Assembly: GCF_025154075.1 (NCBI RefSeq)
Contig: NZ_JAOAMU010000001.1
Span: forward strand, 519,991 to 583,990
Source: Chryseobacterium herbae
GTDB lineage: Bacteria > Bacteroidota > Bacteroidia > Flavobacteriales > Weeksellaceae
Direction: 5' to 3'
Length of the DNA: 64,000 nucleotides
Below are positions 54,597-62,585 of this stretch, piece after piece; positions within the stretch are counted from its first letter, which is position 1; every line of letters begins with the position of its first letter. The notes under the pieces were generated by a model, which saw only the letters and a list, made by a program, of their open reading frames with translations, was not told where the DNA came from and did no database searches. The position numbers and the translations under genes are program-made.

Positions 54597-55148
54597 TTAT
54601 TTGTTTTTTTTATTTTTATTAACGAGTTTCACTGTCATCATGATCAGAAATACAAGAACGAAAAATCCGGCGATTAATTGCCACCAGTACTCAATAACTG
54701 AAGATTTCAGGATCACAGTAAACACCACAAGGAACAGAAGGAATGTAGCGATCTCGTTGGCTTGTCTCAGTTTGATATTAGGTGTTTCGATAGTCTGTCC
54801 GTTCAACTCTTTCAGTTTCAGTACTTTTTTCCAGCACCAGTAATGATAAACGGCAAGACCGATCAGGAAAGTCAGTTTTAAATGAAACCAGGGCATTTTC
54901 ATCAGTCCGGTATTCAGAAAGATCATGACAATTCCGCAAACCGCCATTATCACACCTGCCGGAACAGTAATGATATTCCAAAGTCTTCTGGCCATGAAAG
55001 TATACTGTTCTCTAAGGATTTTCTTTTTTTCTTCAGCAAATTCATCCGTATCCTTATAGTAAACGAAAATTCTTACGAGATAAAAAATTCCCGCAAAATA
55101 GCTTACCATAAAAATGATATGCAGTGCTTTGATTATTGTATAAAGCAT
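54597..55148 (-). CDS. CopD/HemJ-type membrane protein
   Basis: A 183-residue protein with four or five helices resembling HemJ (protoporphyrinogen IX oxidase of bacteria lacking HemG/HemY): KALHIIFMVSYFAGIFYLVRIFVY with the conserved His, ARRLWNIITVPAGVIMAVCG and PWFHLKLTFLIGLAVYHYW with a second His. HemJ converts protoporphyrinogen to protoporphyrin in heme synthesis. The family is also called CopD-like. It is not clearly linked to gldF downstream. Confidence 0.75.
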   Translation of the reverse strand: MLYTIIKALHIIFMVSYFAGIFYLVRIFVYYKDTDEFAEEKKKILREQYTFMARRLWNIITVPAGVIMAVCGIVMIFLNTGLMKMPWFHLKLTFLIGLAVYHYWCWKKVLKLKELNGQTIETPNIKLRQANEIATFLLFLVVFTVILKSSVIEYWWQLIAGFFVLVFLIMMTVKLVNKNKKNK

Positions 55149-55163
55149 CAGTAGATATAAAAA

Positions 55164-55685
55164 TTATTGATCGGTAGCGTCAACAGGCTGCATTTCCTGT
55201 AGCTTTACTCTTTTTGCACCGAGATTAACGTAATACTTCTCCAGCTTGTTCAGATGATCCTCACTGGTTTCCTTTCCTTTTACATGAAGGCTGTAATCAC
55301 TCCAGATATTAATACAAAAAAGATCCTTAACTAAAAACCTGGTGTTAGATTGTTCAAAATTTTTAGAAAGAAATGCCTCCAGATCCTTTTTTGTTTTAAA
55401 CTCATACACCATTACTCCACCGTCATTTCCTCTCGGATTATTATACGTGAAAGTGTAGAAATTTTTGATCACAGATGCGGTTTCCGGGTCTTCTATTTTT
55501 GAAATAATATCGGGATTATCCGTCACAAAAGGGATCTTTGTAATCCCGATATCTTTCATTTCTTTATCTATTGTAGCAGGTTTCATGCCCTGCAGTTCTA
55601 CATTTTTAAGATCGAAATCCATAATGCTTTGTGCGGAGAAACTTTGAAAACATACAAAACCGATGATGAGAAGTATTTTTTTCAT
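55164..55685 (-). CDS. Unknown exported protein
   Basis: A 173-residue exported protein (signal MKKILLIIGFVCFQSFSAQS). The mature part has a FYTFTYNNPRGNDGGVMVYEFKTKKDLEAFLSKNF segment with a ferredoxin-like pattern and a C-terminal helix. Not recognised. It is 15 bases from the HemJ-like gene in the same direction. Confidence 0.6.
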   Translation of the reverse strand: MKKILLIIGFVCFQSFSAQSIMDFDLKNVELQGMKPATIDKEMKDIGITKIPFVTDNPDIISKIEDPETASVIKNFYTFTYNNPRGNDGGVMVYEFKTKKDLEAFLSKNFEQSNTRFLVKDLFCINIWSDYSLHVKGKETSEDHLNKLEKYYVNLGAKRVKLQEMQPVDATDQ

Positions 55686-55717
55686 AAAACCTGTTTTAAA
55701 TAGTTTAATATTTTTAA

Positions 55718-56914
55718 TTAAGAAATAACACCAAGCTCTTTACCTACTTTTTCAAAAGCAGCAATTGCTTTGTCAAGGTGTGCTCTGGTGTGGGCAGCAG
55801 AAAGCTGTACTCTGATCCTTGCTTTTCCTTTCGGTACTACAGGATAAAAGAACCCGATCACATAAATTCCCTCATCCATAAGCTTTTCAGCCATTTTCTG
55901 AGCAAGAGGCGCGTCGTATAACATCACCGGAACAATCGCAGCATCGCCCTCAGGAATATCAAATCCTTTGGCTACCATTTCTTTTCTGAAATATTCAGCG
56001 TTTTCCATGACCTGATCACGAAGTGAAGTATCCTCAGAGATCATATCTAAGACTTTCAATGCAGCTCCTACGATACCAGGCGCTAATGAATTGGAAAATA
56101 AATAAGGACGGGAACGTTGTCTCAGCATATCGATGATCTCTTTTTTACCGGAAGTAAATCCTCCTAAAGCACCCCCTAAAGCCTTTCCTAGCGTAGACGT
56201 GATAATATCCACTCTGCCCATTACTTCATTGGCTTCGTGTGTCCCACGACCTGTTTTCCCGATGAAACCTGTAGCGTGAGAATCATCCACCATTACTAAT
56301 GCATTGTATTTGTCAGCAAGGTCACAAACACCTTTCAGATCAGCTACAATACCATCCATAGAGAAAACTCCGTCGGTAACAATGATTTTGAAACGGTGAT
56401 CTTTTTCAGAAGCAGCGATTAACTGTGCTTCCAGATCAGCCATATTATTGTTTTTATAACGGTATCTCGCTGATTTACAAAGACGTACTCCGTCAATAAT
56501 TGAAGCGTGGTTCAGTTCGTCTGAAATAATGGCGTCTTCTTCAGTAAACAAAGGTTCAAAAACACCTCCGTTTGCATCAAAACATGCCGCATATAAAATC
56601 GTGTCTTCAAGACCTAAGAAATCCGCGATTTTTTTCTCTAATTGCTTGTGAATATCCTGTGTTCCGCAGATGAAACGTACAGATGACATACCGTAACCGT
56701 GAGATTCTATCATGTCCTGAGAGGCTTTCATGACCTCCGGATTGTTGGACAGACCCAGATAATTATTGGCACAAAAGTTCAGAAGCTTCTTTCCGTTAGC
56801 TTCTATTTCTGCACTCTGCTGGGAGGTGATGATTCTTTCTCTTTTATAAAGACCGTCATTTTCAATGTTTTGCAGTTCGTTCTGTAAATGTTGAAGATAT
56901 TTTTCAGAGATCAT
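55718..56914 (-). CDS. kbl: Glycine C-acetyltransferase (2-amino-3-ketobutyrate CoA ligase)
   Basis: PLP enzyme of 398 residues that cleaves 2-amino-3-ketobutyrate to glycine and acetyl-CoA in threonine breakdown. Family motifs: [68 protein letters not shown], and the PLP-Lys in [22 protein letters not shown]. The N-terminus is typical, and the length is normal. No tdh gene is in the window. The gene diverges from the cupin gene. Confidence 0.93.
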   Translation of the reverse strand: MISEKYLQHLQNELQNIENDGLYKRERIITSQQSAEIEANGKKLLNFCANNYLGLSNNPEVMKASQDMIESHGYGMSSVRFICGTQDIHKQLEKKIADFLGLEDTILYAACFDANGGVFEPLFTEEDAIISDELNHASIIDGVRLCKSARYRYKNNNMADLEAQLIAASEKDHRFKIIVTDGVFSMDGIVADLKGVCDLADKYNALVMVDDSHATGFIGKTGRGTHEANEVMGRVDIITSTLGKALGGALGGFTSGKKEIIDMLRQRSRPYLFSNSLAPGIVGAALKVLDMISEDTSLRDQVMENAEYFRKEMVAKGFDIPEGDAAIVPVMLYDAPLAQKMAEKLMDEGIYVIGFFYPVVPKGKARIRVQLSAAHTRAHLDKAIAAFEKVGKELGVIS

Positions 56915-57019
56915 TTTTTAGTAATTTTTTAGATGCGCTAATTTAATAAAAAGGTGTTAAAATATCAGCTTTTAAAAGTTTAATTCTAAAAATAGGGTTC
57001 AAATTCAGTTTTAACACAA

Positions 57020-57056
57020 TTAGTCTACTAATTTAGTAGGATAATAATTATATTTG
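57020..57056 (+). promoter_or_regulatory. Rrf2-type operator and promoter, second copy
   Basis: TTAGTCTAC-TAATTT-AGTAGG-ATAATA followed by TATATTTG (57049-57056, perfect -7). The dyad CTACT-AATTT-AGTAG (57025-57039) is perfect. About 32 of 37 bases match 35524-35488 (minus), with the same 24-base step from dyad to -7. Confidence 0.7.
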
Positions 57057-57074
57057 TGATCTAAACTGAGGAAT

Positions 57075-57953
57075 ATGAGACTGACTCCGATAGAAAAAGT
57101 AAAGACAATAAGTTCCCGAAGCTTTATACAGAATCATATGAAGCTGCGTCTTCCTGTTATTATGGAAGATTTCATCGATCCGGGAAGTCCTGCCTTTAAA
57201 AAGTGGAATTATGAATACTTTAAGGAAATAGCAGGAAATCAAAAAGTTAACATCTACGGAAGCGAGCTGGAATCTCTGGACAGAGTGGCCAGCAGCCCAA
57301 TTGGGCAGACTACATTCTCAGAATATCTTGACCTGATCAGCACAACACCTACGGAACACAGACTGTTTTTATTCAATCTGCTCAACATCAGGCCGGAGCT
57401 TAAAGATGATCTTCATTATAACGATGTGACGAATGGGAAAATACTGAAATGGCTTCCTTTCATGTTCTTCGGCGGCGAAGGATCCATTACAAGAAATCAC
57501 ATCGATATTGATATGTCCCATGTTTTCATCACCCAGTTTCACGGCATCAAAAGGATCTGGCTTTTTCCGTGGGAACAGTCGGATCTGATGTATAAACTGC
57601 CTTACAACTTTCACAGCTTACCCAATATCAAAGATCCCGACTACAGGGAATTTCCTGCTCTTCTCTACTTAAATGGTTATGAAGCGCTGTTAAAGCCGGG
57701 TGAAACGCTCTACATCCCTTCCGGCTGGTGGCATTATATACAATATGAAACCGAAGGTTATTCCGTTTCTGTAAGGGCTCTTCCTTCTAGTCTCCTTGAA
57801 AAATGGCGCGGCTTCAAAAATATGGTCGTGACCAGAAATTTTGATAATATGATGCGAAAGCTTTTTAAAGAGAAATGGTTCAGATACAAAGTAAAAACCG
57901 CCAGAAAAAGAGCTGCCAGGGCTGCCAGAAGACACAAAAGCTTCCTGATCTAA
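57075..57953 (+). CDS. Cupin-like/JmjC-type dioxygenase-fold protein
   Basis: A 292-residue cupin_8/JmjC-like protein: PVIMEDFIDPGSPAFKKWNYEYF at the N-terminus, the Fe ligands in SITRNHIDIDMSHVFITQ (H-x-D) and the distal His in YIPSGWWHYIQYETEGYSVSVR, with the 2-oxoglutarate anchoring Lys/Arg region after. Members hydroxylate proteins or tRNA; substrate unknown. A basic C-terminus (KTARKRAARAARRHKS) suggests nucleic-acid or membrane contact. It is controlled by the operator shared with the TauE gene. Confidence 0.8.
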   Translation: MRLTPIEKVKTISSRSFIQNHMKLRLPVIMEDFIDPGSPAFKKWNYEYFKEIAGNQKVNIYGSELESLDRVASSPIGQTTFSEYLDLISTTPTEHRLFLFNLLNIRPELKDDLHYNDVTNGKILKWLPFMFFGGEGSITRNHIDIDMSHVFITQFHGIKRIWLFPWEQSDLMYKLPYNFHSLPNIKDPDYREFPALLYLNGYEALLKPGETLYIPSGWWHYIQYETEGYSVSVRALPSSLLEKWRGFKNMVVTRNFDNMMRKLFKEKWFRYKVKTARKRAARAARRHKSFLI

Positions 57954-58163
57954 AAACCTCATCATAATATGTTTAACCTTAAATTATTTTAACAATGGAA
58001 TTACTGTACGCCATACTATCTGCTGAACGCGCTCATTATTTTTACTATCCGCTTTTTTAACCTCTTTATGGCTGGTGAAACTTTCCAGATCATTATCAGA
58101 TAAACTCTCACCTGCTTTTGAACTTTTTTGGATACTATTTTACGTGACTGCTATTTCTAAGAA

Positions 58164-58195
58164 TAACAAAAACGGACTCAAGGTCCGTTTTTGTT
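58164..58195 (+). terminator. Terminator
   Basis: AACAAAAACGGAC, loop TCAAG, GTCCGTTTTTGTT: perfect 13-bp stem with T-run, between convergent genes (57953 and 58387). Confidence 0.85.
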
Positions 58196-58241
58196 ATTTA
58201 ATCTAAATTCGTTAAAATAAAAAGATTGAAGTTACCGTTCG

Positions 58242-58276
58242 TATCCTTGTCAAGGTTTAAAACCTTGCCAAGGATA
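58242..58276. repeat. 35-bp near-perfect palindrome
   Basis: TATCCTTG-T-CAAGGTTT-A then the reverse complement, with one mismatch. It contains the CAAGGTTT/AAACCTTG word common in Bacteroidetes intergenic repeats. The surrounding 58.2-58.38 kb has no gene. Confidence 0.7.
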
Positions 58277-58386
58277 GTTCGAGACTTTTTTCCGGATTAG
58301 TTTATTGAAAAATTAATAAAACGTTATCCAATTCTGATTTTAGTTTCAAACACTTCCCTCTTCCAGCTTCAAACTTCCTGATTATT

Positions 58387-60318
58387 TTAATGCTTGACAA
58401 ATTTCATATTTCTCTCCTGAACCGTAAAGATGTAGGTTCCCGGCACCAACTCTGAGATCTCAATTGATTTTCCAGGTTGATATACTGACTTTCTGATCAG
58501 CTTTCCATCTATAGAATAAATGGAATAATCAACTGATCGATCAACTCCTTTTAAGTACAGTTCATTCTTAGCCGGATTCGGATACAACGCAAAATCTTCT
58601 TTCTCTACGGAAGATACACTTAATGTATTATCCTGAACCACGGTAGAGTTCTTGTCCAGAATCTGATGTTCATAATTAAACTGAACACTTGTAACAGGGA
58701 AAGGAACCGTTTCAAGGAAGCCCTGATTATTCGAAGTGTGATTCAGAACAAAATAAGCGGTCTGCCCTCCGGCTCCATTGACTTTGATCGGTAATGGCAT
58801 TTCAAAAAAGCTTACAGAAGCATTACTCTGGGTCTGTCCTGCTTTGAAGAAGATCTGATTTCCGGTCTGCTTCCATTTGATATTGTAGGTAGGATATCCT
58901 TGCCCATAGAGCCAGTCATTAAAAAACTCGGTGAGGTCTTTTCCACTGGATTGAAGAAATGAAGCTTTAAAATCTGCCGTACTTGCATAACCATAGGCTA
59001 AATCCGGTCTTGAATGATAGTCTTTTACGGCCTGGTAGAAAGCGGTATCACCCAAAATCCATTTGATCATTCTTACTATATATCCTCCTTTTGCATAAGA
59101 AAGTCTGCTGCTGAAGATTCGGTTTGAGTTGGAAAGTTCTGCATCCGAAACATAGGTACTTCCTCCGGGAGAACTGGTAATGGTATTTTTTTCATCAACC
59201 AGAAAACTCATAAACTGAGCATTGGTCATTAATAGTTTCTCATTCGCCAAATGTTCCCCGAAAGTGGCAAAACCTTCATTCAACCAGATATCATTCCATG
59301 TTGCACAGGTTACTTTATCTCCAAACCATTGGTGAGCAAGCTCATGAGCGATAATACTTCTACTCCAGCTCCCCATAGAAGACATAGTCTGATGCTCCAT
59401 ACCGCCACCCCATTGAAATTGCATATGCCCATACTTTTCATTACGGAAAGGATAAGGCCCAAAATAGGTTTCAAAGGTATCCATCACCTGTTTTGTCCAT
59501 TCAATATTAGACATTGTCGTCGTATTGGAAGCGGTGGACGGAAATACGTAATTCACAAACGGAAACGGTGGGTTTCCGATGGTACTGTTTACTTTGGTAA
59601 AATTGGTAATCGAAAGCGCGATCAGATACGCTGCTGTGGGATATGCTGTTCTCCAAAAGGTCAGTTTCTTTGAACCGGGAAGTGTCGTTTCAGACATCAG
59701 TTTTCCGTTGGCAGCCACATTATACTGTGAAGGTGTTGTTATTTTAAAGTCGAATCGTTCAATTTTATCGTTAAGACTCTGCTTGGTAGGAAACCAATCC
59801 TGCGCACCATAAGGCTCACTTAATGTAGAGAGAACAGCTGTTCCGCCCTGGGTTCCATTAAAAAAAGCACTATTAGTCCCAGATGGAGCCCCGGAGTAAT
59901 TGATCGTCAGAGAATCCAGTGTATTGGCAGGAATAGAAGCTGGAAAATCTATTTTCAACTCTTTTGTGGAAAGCTGTTGAAACGTTAGATCCGCTCCGTG
60001 GTATTTCACCTGAGAAACCGTAAGCGTATTGACAAAATCAAAATAGATACTGCTCATATTCTGATTAGGCTTAAAATGTGAGGTTACAGAACCTGAGATA
60101 TTATAGACCGCGGGGTCCACAGCAATGTCCATTCTCTGATATTGAAGATCGTAATTTAAGGTATTAGGATTCACATTGTAAGAAGTCATTTTTTTTGCAA
60201 AGGATTTCTTTTCCATTGCAATCATTCCTTTCTTTTCAATATTGTGATCATGTGTATTCTGGCCATAGACCATCTGCGGCAGCAAGGCGCTCAGAATCAA
60301 AAGATAAAGTGTTTTCAT
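58387..60318 (-). CDS. M1-family metallopeptidase with T9SS sorting domain (copy 2)
   Basis: A 643-residue secreted peptidase. Signal MKTLYLLILSALLPQMVYGQ; an M1 aminopeptidase fold with the exopeptidase-type motif WGGGMEHQTMS, where the classical GAMEN Asn is His; zinc-binding HELAHQWFGDKVTCATWNDIWLNEGFATF (HExxH with the third Glu 19 residues after the second His); and a T9SS domain (FALYPNPAKNELYLKG, YSIYSIDGKLIRKSV, LVPGTYIFTVQERNMKFVK). Function is peptide degradation outside the cell. A close paralog lies 255 bases upstream. Confidence 0.9.
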   Translation of the reverse strand: MKTLYLLILSALLPQMVYGQNTHDHNIEKKGMIAMEKKSFAKKMTSYNVNPNTLNYDLQYQRMDIAVDPAVYNISGSVTSHFKPNQNMSSIYFDFVNTLTVSQVKYHGADLTFQQLSTKELKIDFPASIPANTLDSLTINYSGAPSGTNSAFFNGTQGGTAVLSTLSEPYGAQDWFPTKQSLNDKIERFDFKITTPSQYNVAANGKLMSETTLPGSKKLTFWRTAYPTAAYLIALSITNFTKVNSTIGNPPFPFVNYVFPSTASNTTTMSNIEWTKQVMDTFETYFGPYPFRNEKYGHMQFQWGGGMEHQTMSSMGSWSRSIIAHELAHQWFGDKVTCATWNDIWLNEGFATFGEHLANEKLLMTNAQFMSFLVDEKNTITSSPGGSTYVSDAELSNSNRIFSSRLSYAKGGYIVRMIKWILGDTAFYQAVKDYHSRPDLAYGYASTADFKASFLQSSGKDLTEFFNDWLYGQGYPTYNIKWKQTGNQIFFKAGQTQSNASVSFFEMPLPIKVNGAGGQTAYFVLNHTSNNQGFLETVPFPVTSVQFNYEHQILDKNSTVVQDNTLSVSSVEKEDFALYPNPAKNELYLKGVDRSVDYSIYSIDGKLIRKSVYQPGKSIEISELVPGTYIFTVQERNMKFVKH

Positions 60319-60354
60319 TTCCCAAAAAAATTATTCGGTTAAATATAAATAAAA

Positions 60355-60379
60355 ACCTTTTAATCTTGGATTAAAAGGT
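60355..60379 (-). terminator. Terminator hairpin upstream of M1 copy 2
   Basis: ACCTTTTAATC-TTG-GATTAAAAGGT, perfect 11-bp arms. On the minus strand it is followed by TTTTTATTTATA. It sits about 37 bases before the copy-2 ATG. Confidence 0.6.
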
Positions 60380-60572
60380 CAATTTTATGCAAATAGATAT
60401 TTATACAAAAAACTATAACATTTTACTGCTTTTTTAGAATATTTATTTCACGATATATTCAATAACACATCATTTTTTTAATCGAAAACAAAGACAGATC
60501 ACAATCATACTTTACAATTATTAGTACGTATCACTATACTATTGTGAATAAAAGAGATTATACAATGCATTT

Positions 60573-62498
60573 TTATTGTTTTATAAACTTTATATGTTGT
60601 TCATTAATGGTAAAAATATAAGCCCCCGGAACCAGTTCTGAAATTCCGATTGTTTTTCCAGACTGATAAACCGATTTTCTGATCAATTTTCCATCCGCAG
60701 AGTGAATAGAATACTGAGCAGTCTTATCAAAACCTTTCAGATACAATTCATTTTTTGCCGGGTTTGGATATAATGAAAATTCATCCTTCTGTACGGAAGA
60801 AACGCTTAATGTATTATCCTGAAGTACGGTAGAATTTTTCTCAAGAATCTGATAATCATAGTTGAATTCAACGCTGGCAACCGGGAAAGAAACCGTTTCT
60901 AAAAACCCTTGGTTATTAGCAGTATGATTCAGGGCAAAATAAGCAATCTCCCCTCCTGTTCCGTTGACTTTGATTGGTAATGGCATTTCAAAAAAGCTTA
61001 CGGATGGGCTGCTTTGGGTTTGTGAAACTTTAAAAAAGATCTGGTTTCCAGTCTGTTTCCATTTTGTCGTATAGCTTGGATACCCTTCACCATACAACCA
61101 GTCATTAAAGAATCCTGTGAAATCTTTTCCTGTGGATTGTAAAAGCGATGCATTGAAATCTGCAGTTCTTACGTAACTGTAGGCTAAATTCGGTCTTCCG
61201 TGATAGTCTTTTACGGCCTGATAGAAAGCAGTGTCTCCTAAAATCCATTTAATCATTCTTAAGATATAGGCTCCTTTTGCATACGTCAGTCTGTTGCTGA
61301 AAATCCTGCTTACACTTGAAAGCTCTGAATCCGGAACATAAGTAGAACCATTGGGAGCGGAAGTGATATTATTGATCTCCCCCAACAGAAAATTCTTAAA
61401 TTCTACGTTGGTCATCAGTAGTTTTTCATTGGCCAGCGTAGCACCGAATGTTGCAAAACCTTCATTCAGCCAGATATCATTCCATGCACCACAAGTCACT
61501 TTATCTCCGAACCACTGGTGAGCAAGCTCATGAGCGATCAGCCCTTTGCTCCAACTTCCCATAGATGACATGGTTTGGTGTTCCATTCCGCCGCCAAATT
61601 TGAACTCCATATGCCCGTATTTTTCGTTGCGGAAAGGATAAGGTCCGAAATAGGTCTCAAAAGTATTCATGACCTGCTTGGTCCACTCAATATTAGCCAT
61701 ACTGGTGGCATTGGCGTTGGTGGAAGGATATACATAATTCACAAACGGGAACGGCGGATTCCCGATCGTATCATTCAGTTTAACAAAATTGGTGATGGAA
61801 AGCGCGATCAGATAGGCTGCAGTAGGATACGCCGTTCTCCAGAACGTAAGTTTCTGATTTCCGGGAAGTGTGGTTTCAGACATCAGTTTTCCGTTGGCAG
61901 CCACATTATACTGTGAAGGTGTGGTGATTTTAAGATCAAACCTTTCAATTTTATCATTCATGCTCTGCTTTGTCGGAAACCAGTCCTGAGCTCCGTAAGG
62001 TTCACTTAAAGTGCATAAAATAGCAATTCCGCCCTGTGTCGTTGTATTGAAAGCATTTCCAACAGTGGGGGCTCCTGAGTAATGGATCGTGAGAGAATCA
62101 AGGGTATTGGCAGGAATAGAAGCGGGAAAATCGATCTTTACTTCTTTGGTAGGAAGCTGCTGGAATGTTAGGTTACTTCCATGGTACTGCACCTGAGAAA
62201 CTACCATGATATCAGACAGATCGAAATAAATGCTGCTCATATTCTGATTCGGCTTGAAATGAGAAGTCACAGAACCTGAAATATTATACACCGCAGGATC
62301 CAGACTGACATTCATTCTCTGGTACTGAAGATCATAATTTAACGTGTTCGGATTGATATTGTAGGTGATCATTTTTTTCGTAAAAGCATTCATTTCTTTT
62401 GCGATCAGCCCCTTCATTTCAATATTGGGTTGTTGTTTCTGGCTAAAAAACTGCTGGGAGATTAAAAAGCCAAGAACTAAAAGATAAAATTTATTCAT
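60573..62498 (-). CDS. M1-family metallopeptidase with T9SS sorting domain (copy 1)
   Basis: Tandem paralog of the preceding gene, 641 residues from the ATG at 62498 (MNKFYLLVLGFLISQQFFSQ; the longer reading starts within a non-signal stretch). Same motifs: KFGGGMEHQTMSS, HELAHQWFGDKVTCGAWNDIWLNEGFATF, T9SS domain FSLYPNPAKNELYLKG and LVPGAYIFTINEQHIKFIKQ. By eye the pair is strongly conserved over its whole length, including NPNTLNYDLQYQRM and PSQYNVAANGKLMSETTLPG. It follows dacB by 87 bases. Confidence 0.9.
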   Translation of the reverse strand: MNKFYLLVLGFLISQQFFSQKQQPNIEMKGLIAKEMNAFTKKMITYNINPNTLNYDLQYQRMNVSLDPAVYNISGSVTSHFKPNQNMSSIYFDLSDIMVVSQVQYHGSNLTFQQLPTKEVKIDFPASIPANTLDSLTIHYSGAPTVGNAFNTTTQGGIAILCTLSEPYGAQDWFPTKQSMNDKIERFDLKITTPSQYNVAANGKLMSETTLPGNQKLTFWRTAYPTAAYLIALSITNFVKLNDTIGNPPFPFVNYVYPSTNANATSMANIEWTKQVMNTFETYFGPYPFRNEKYGHMEFKFGGGMEHQTMSSMGSWSKGLIAHELAHQWFGDKVTCGAWNDIWLNEGFATFGATLANEKLLMTNVEFKNFLLGEINNITSAPNGSTYVPDSELSSVSRIFSNRLTYAKGAYILRMIKWILGDTAFYQAVKDYHGRPNLAYSYVRTADFNASLLQSTGKDFTGFFNDWLYGEGYPSYTTKWKQTGNQIFFKVSQTQSSPSVSFFEMPLPIKVNGTGGEIAYFALNHTANNQGFLETVSFPVASVEFNYDYQILEKNSTVLQDNTLSVSSVQKDEFSLYPNPAKNELYLKGFDKTAQYSIHSADGKLIRKSVYQSGKTIGISELVPGAYIFTINEQHIKFIKQ

Positions 62499-62529
62499 AC
62501 TCAGGATATTAGATGTAACCAAAGATAAA

Positions 62530-62561
62530 AAAAACCTTCTAATCATTGATTAAAAGGTTTT
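62530..62561 (-). terminator. Terminator hairpin upstream of M1 copy 1
   Basis: AACCTTCTAATC-ATT-GATTAAAAGGTTTTT, one mismatch, T-run on both strands. It ends dacB and sits 32 bases before the copy-1 ATG. Same relative position and sequence as the 60355 hairpin. Confidence 0.7.
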
Positions 62562-62585
62562 TATAAATATTAAAATAAATATTGT

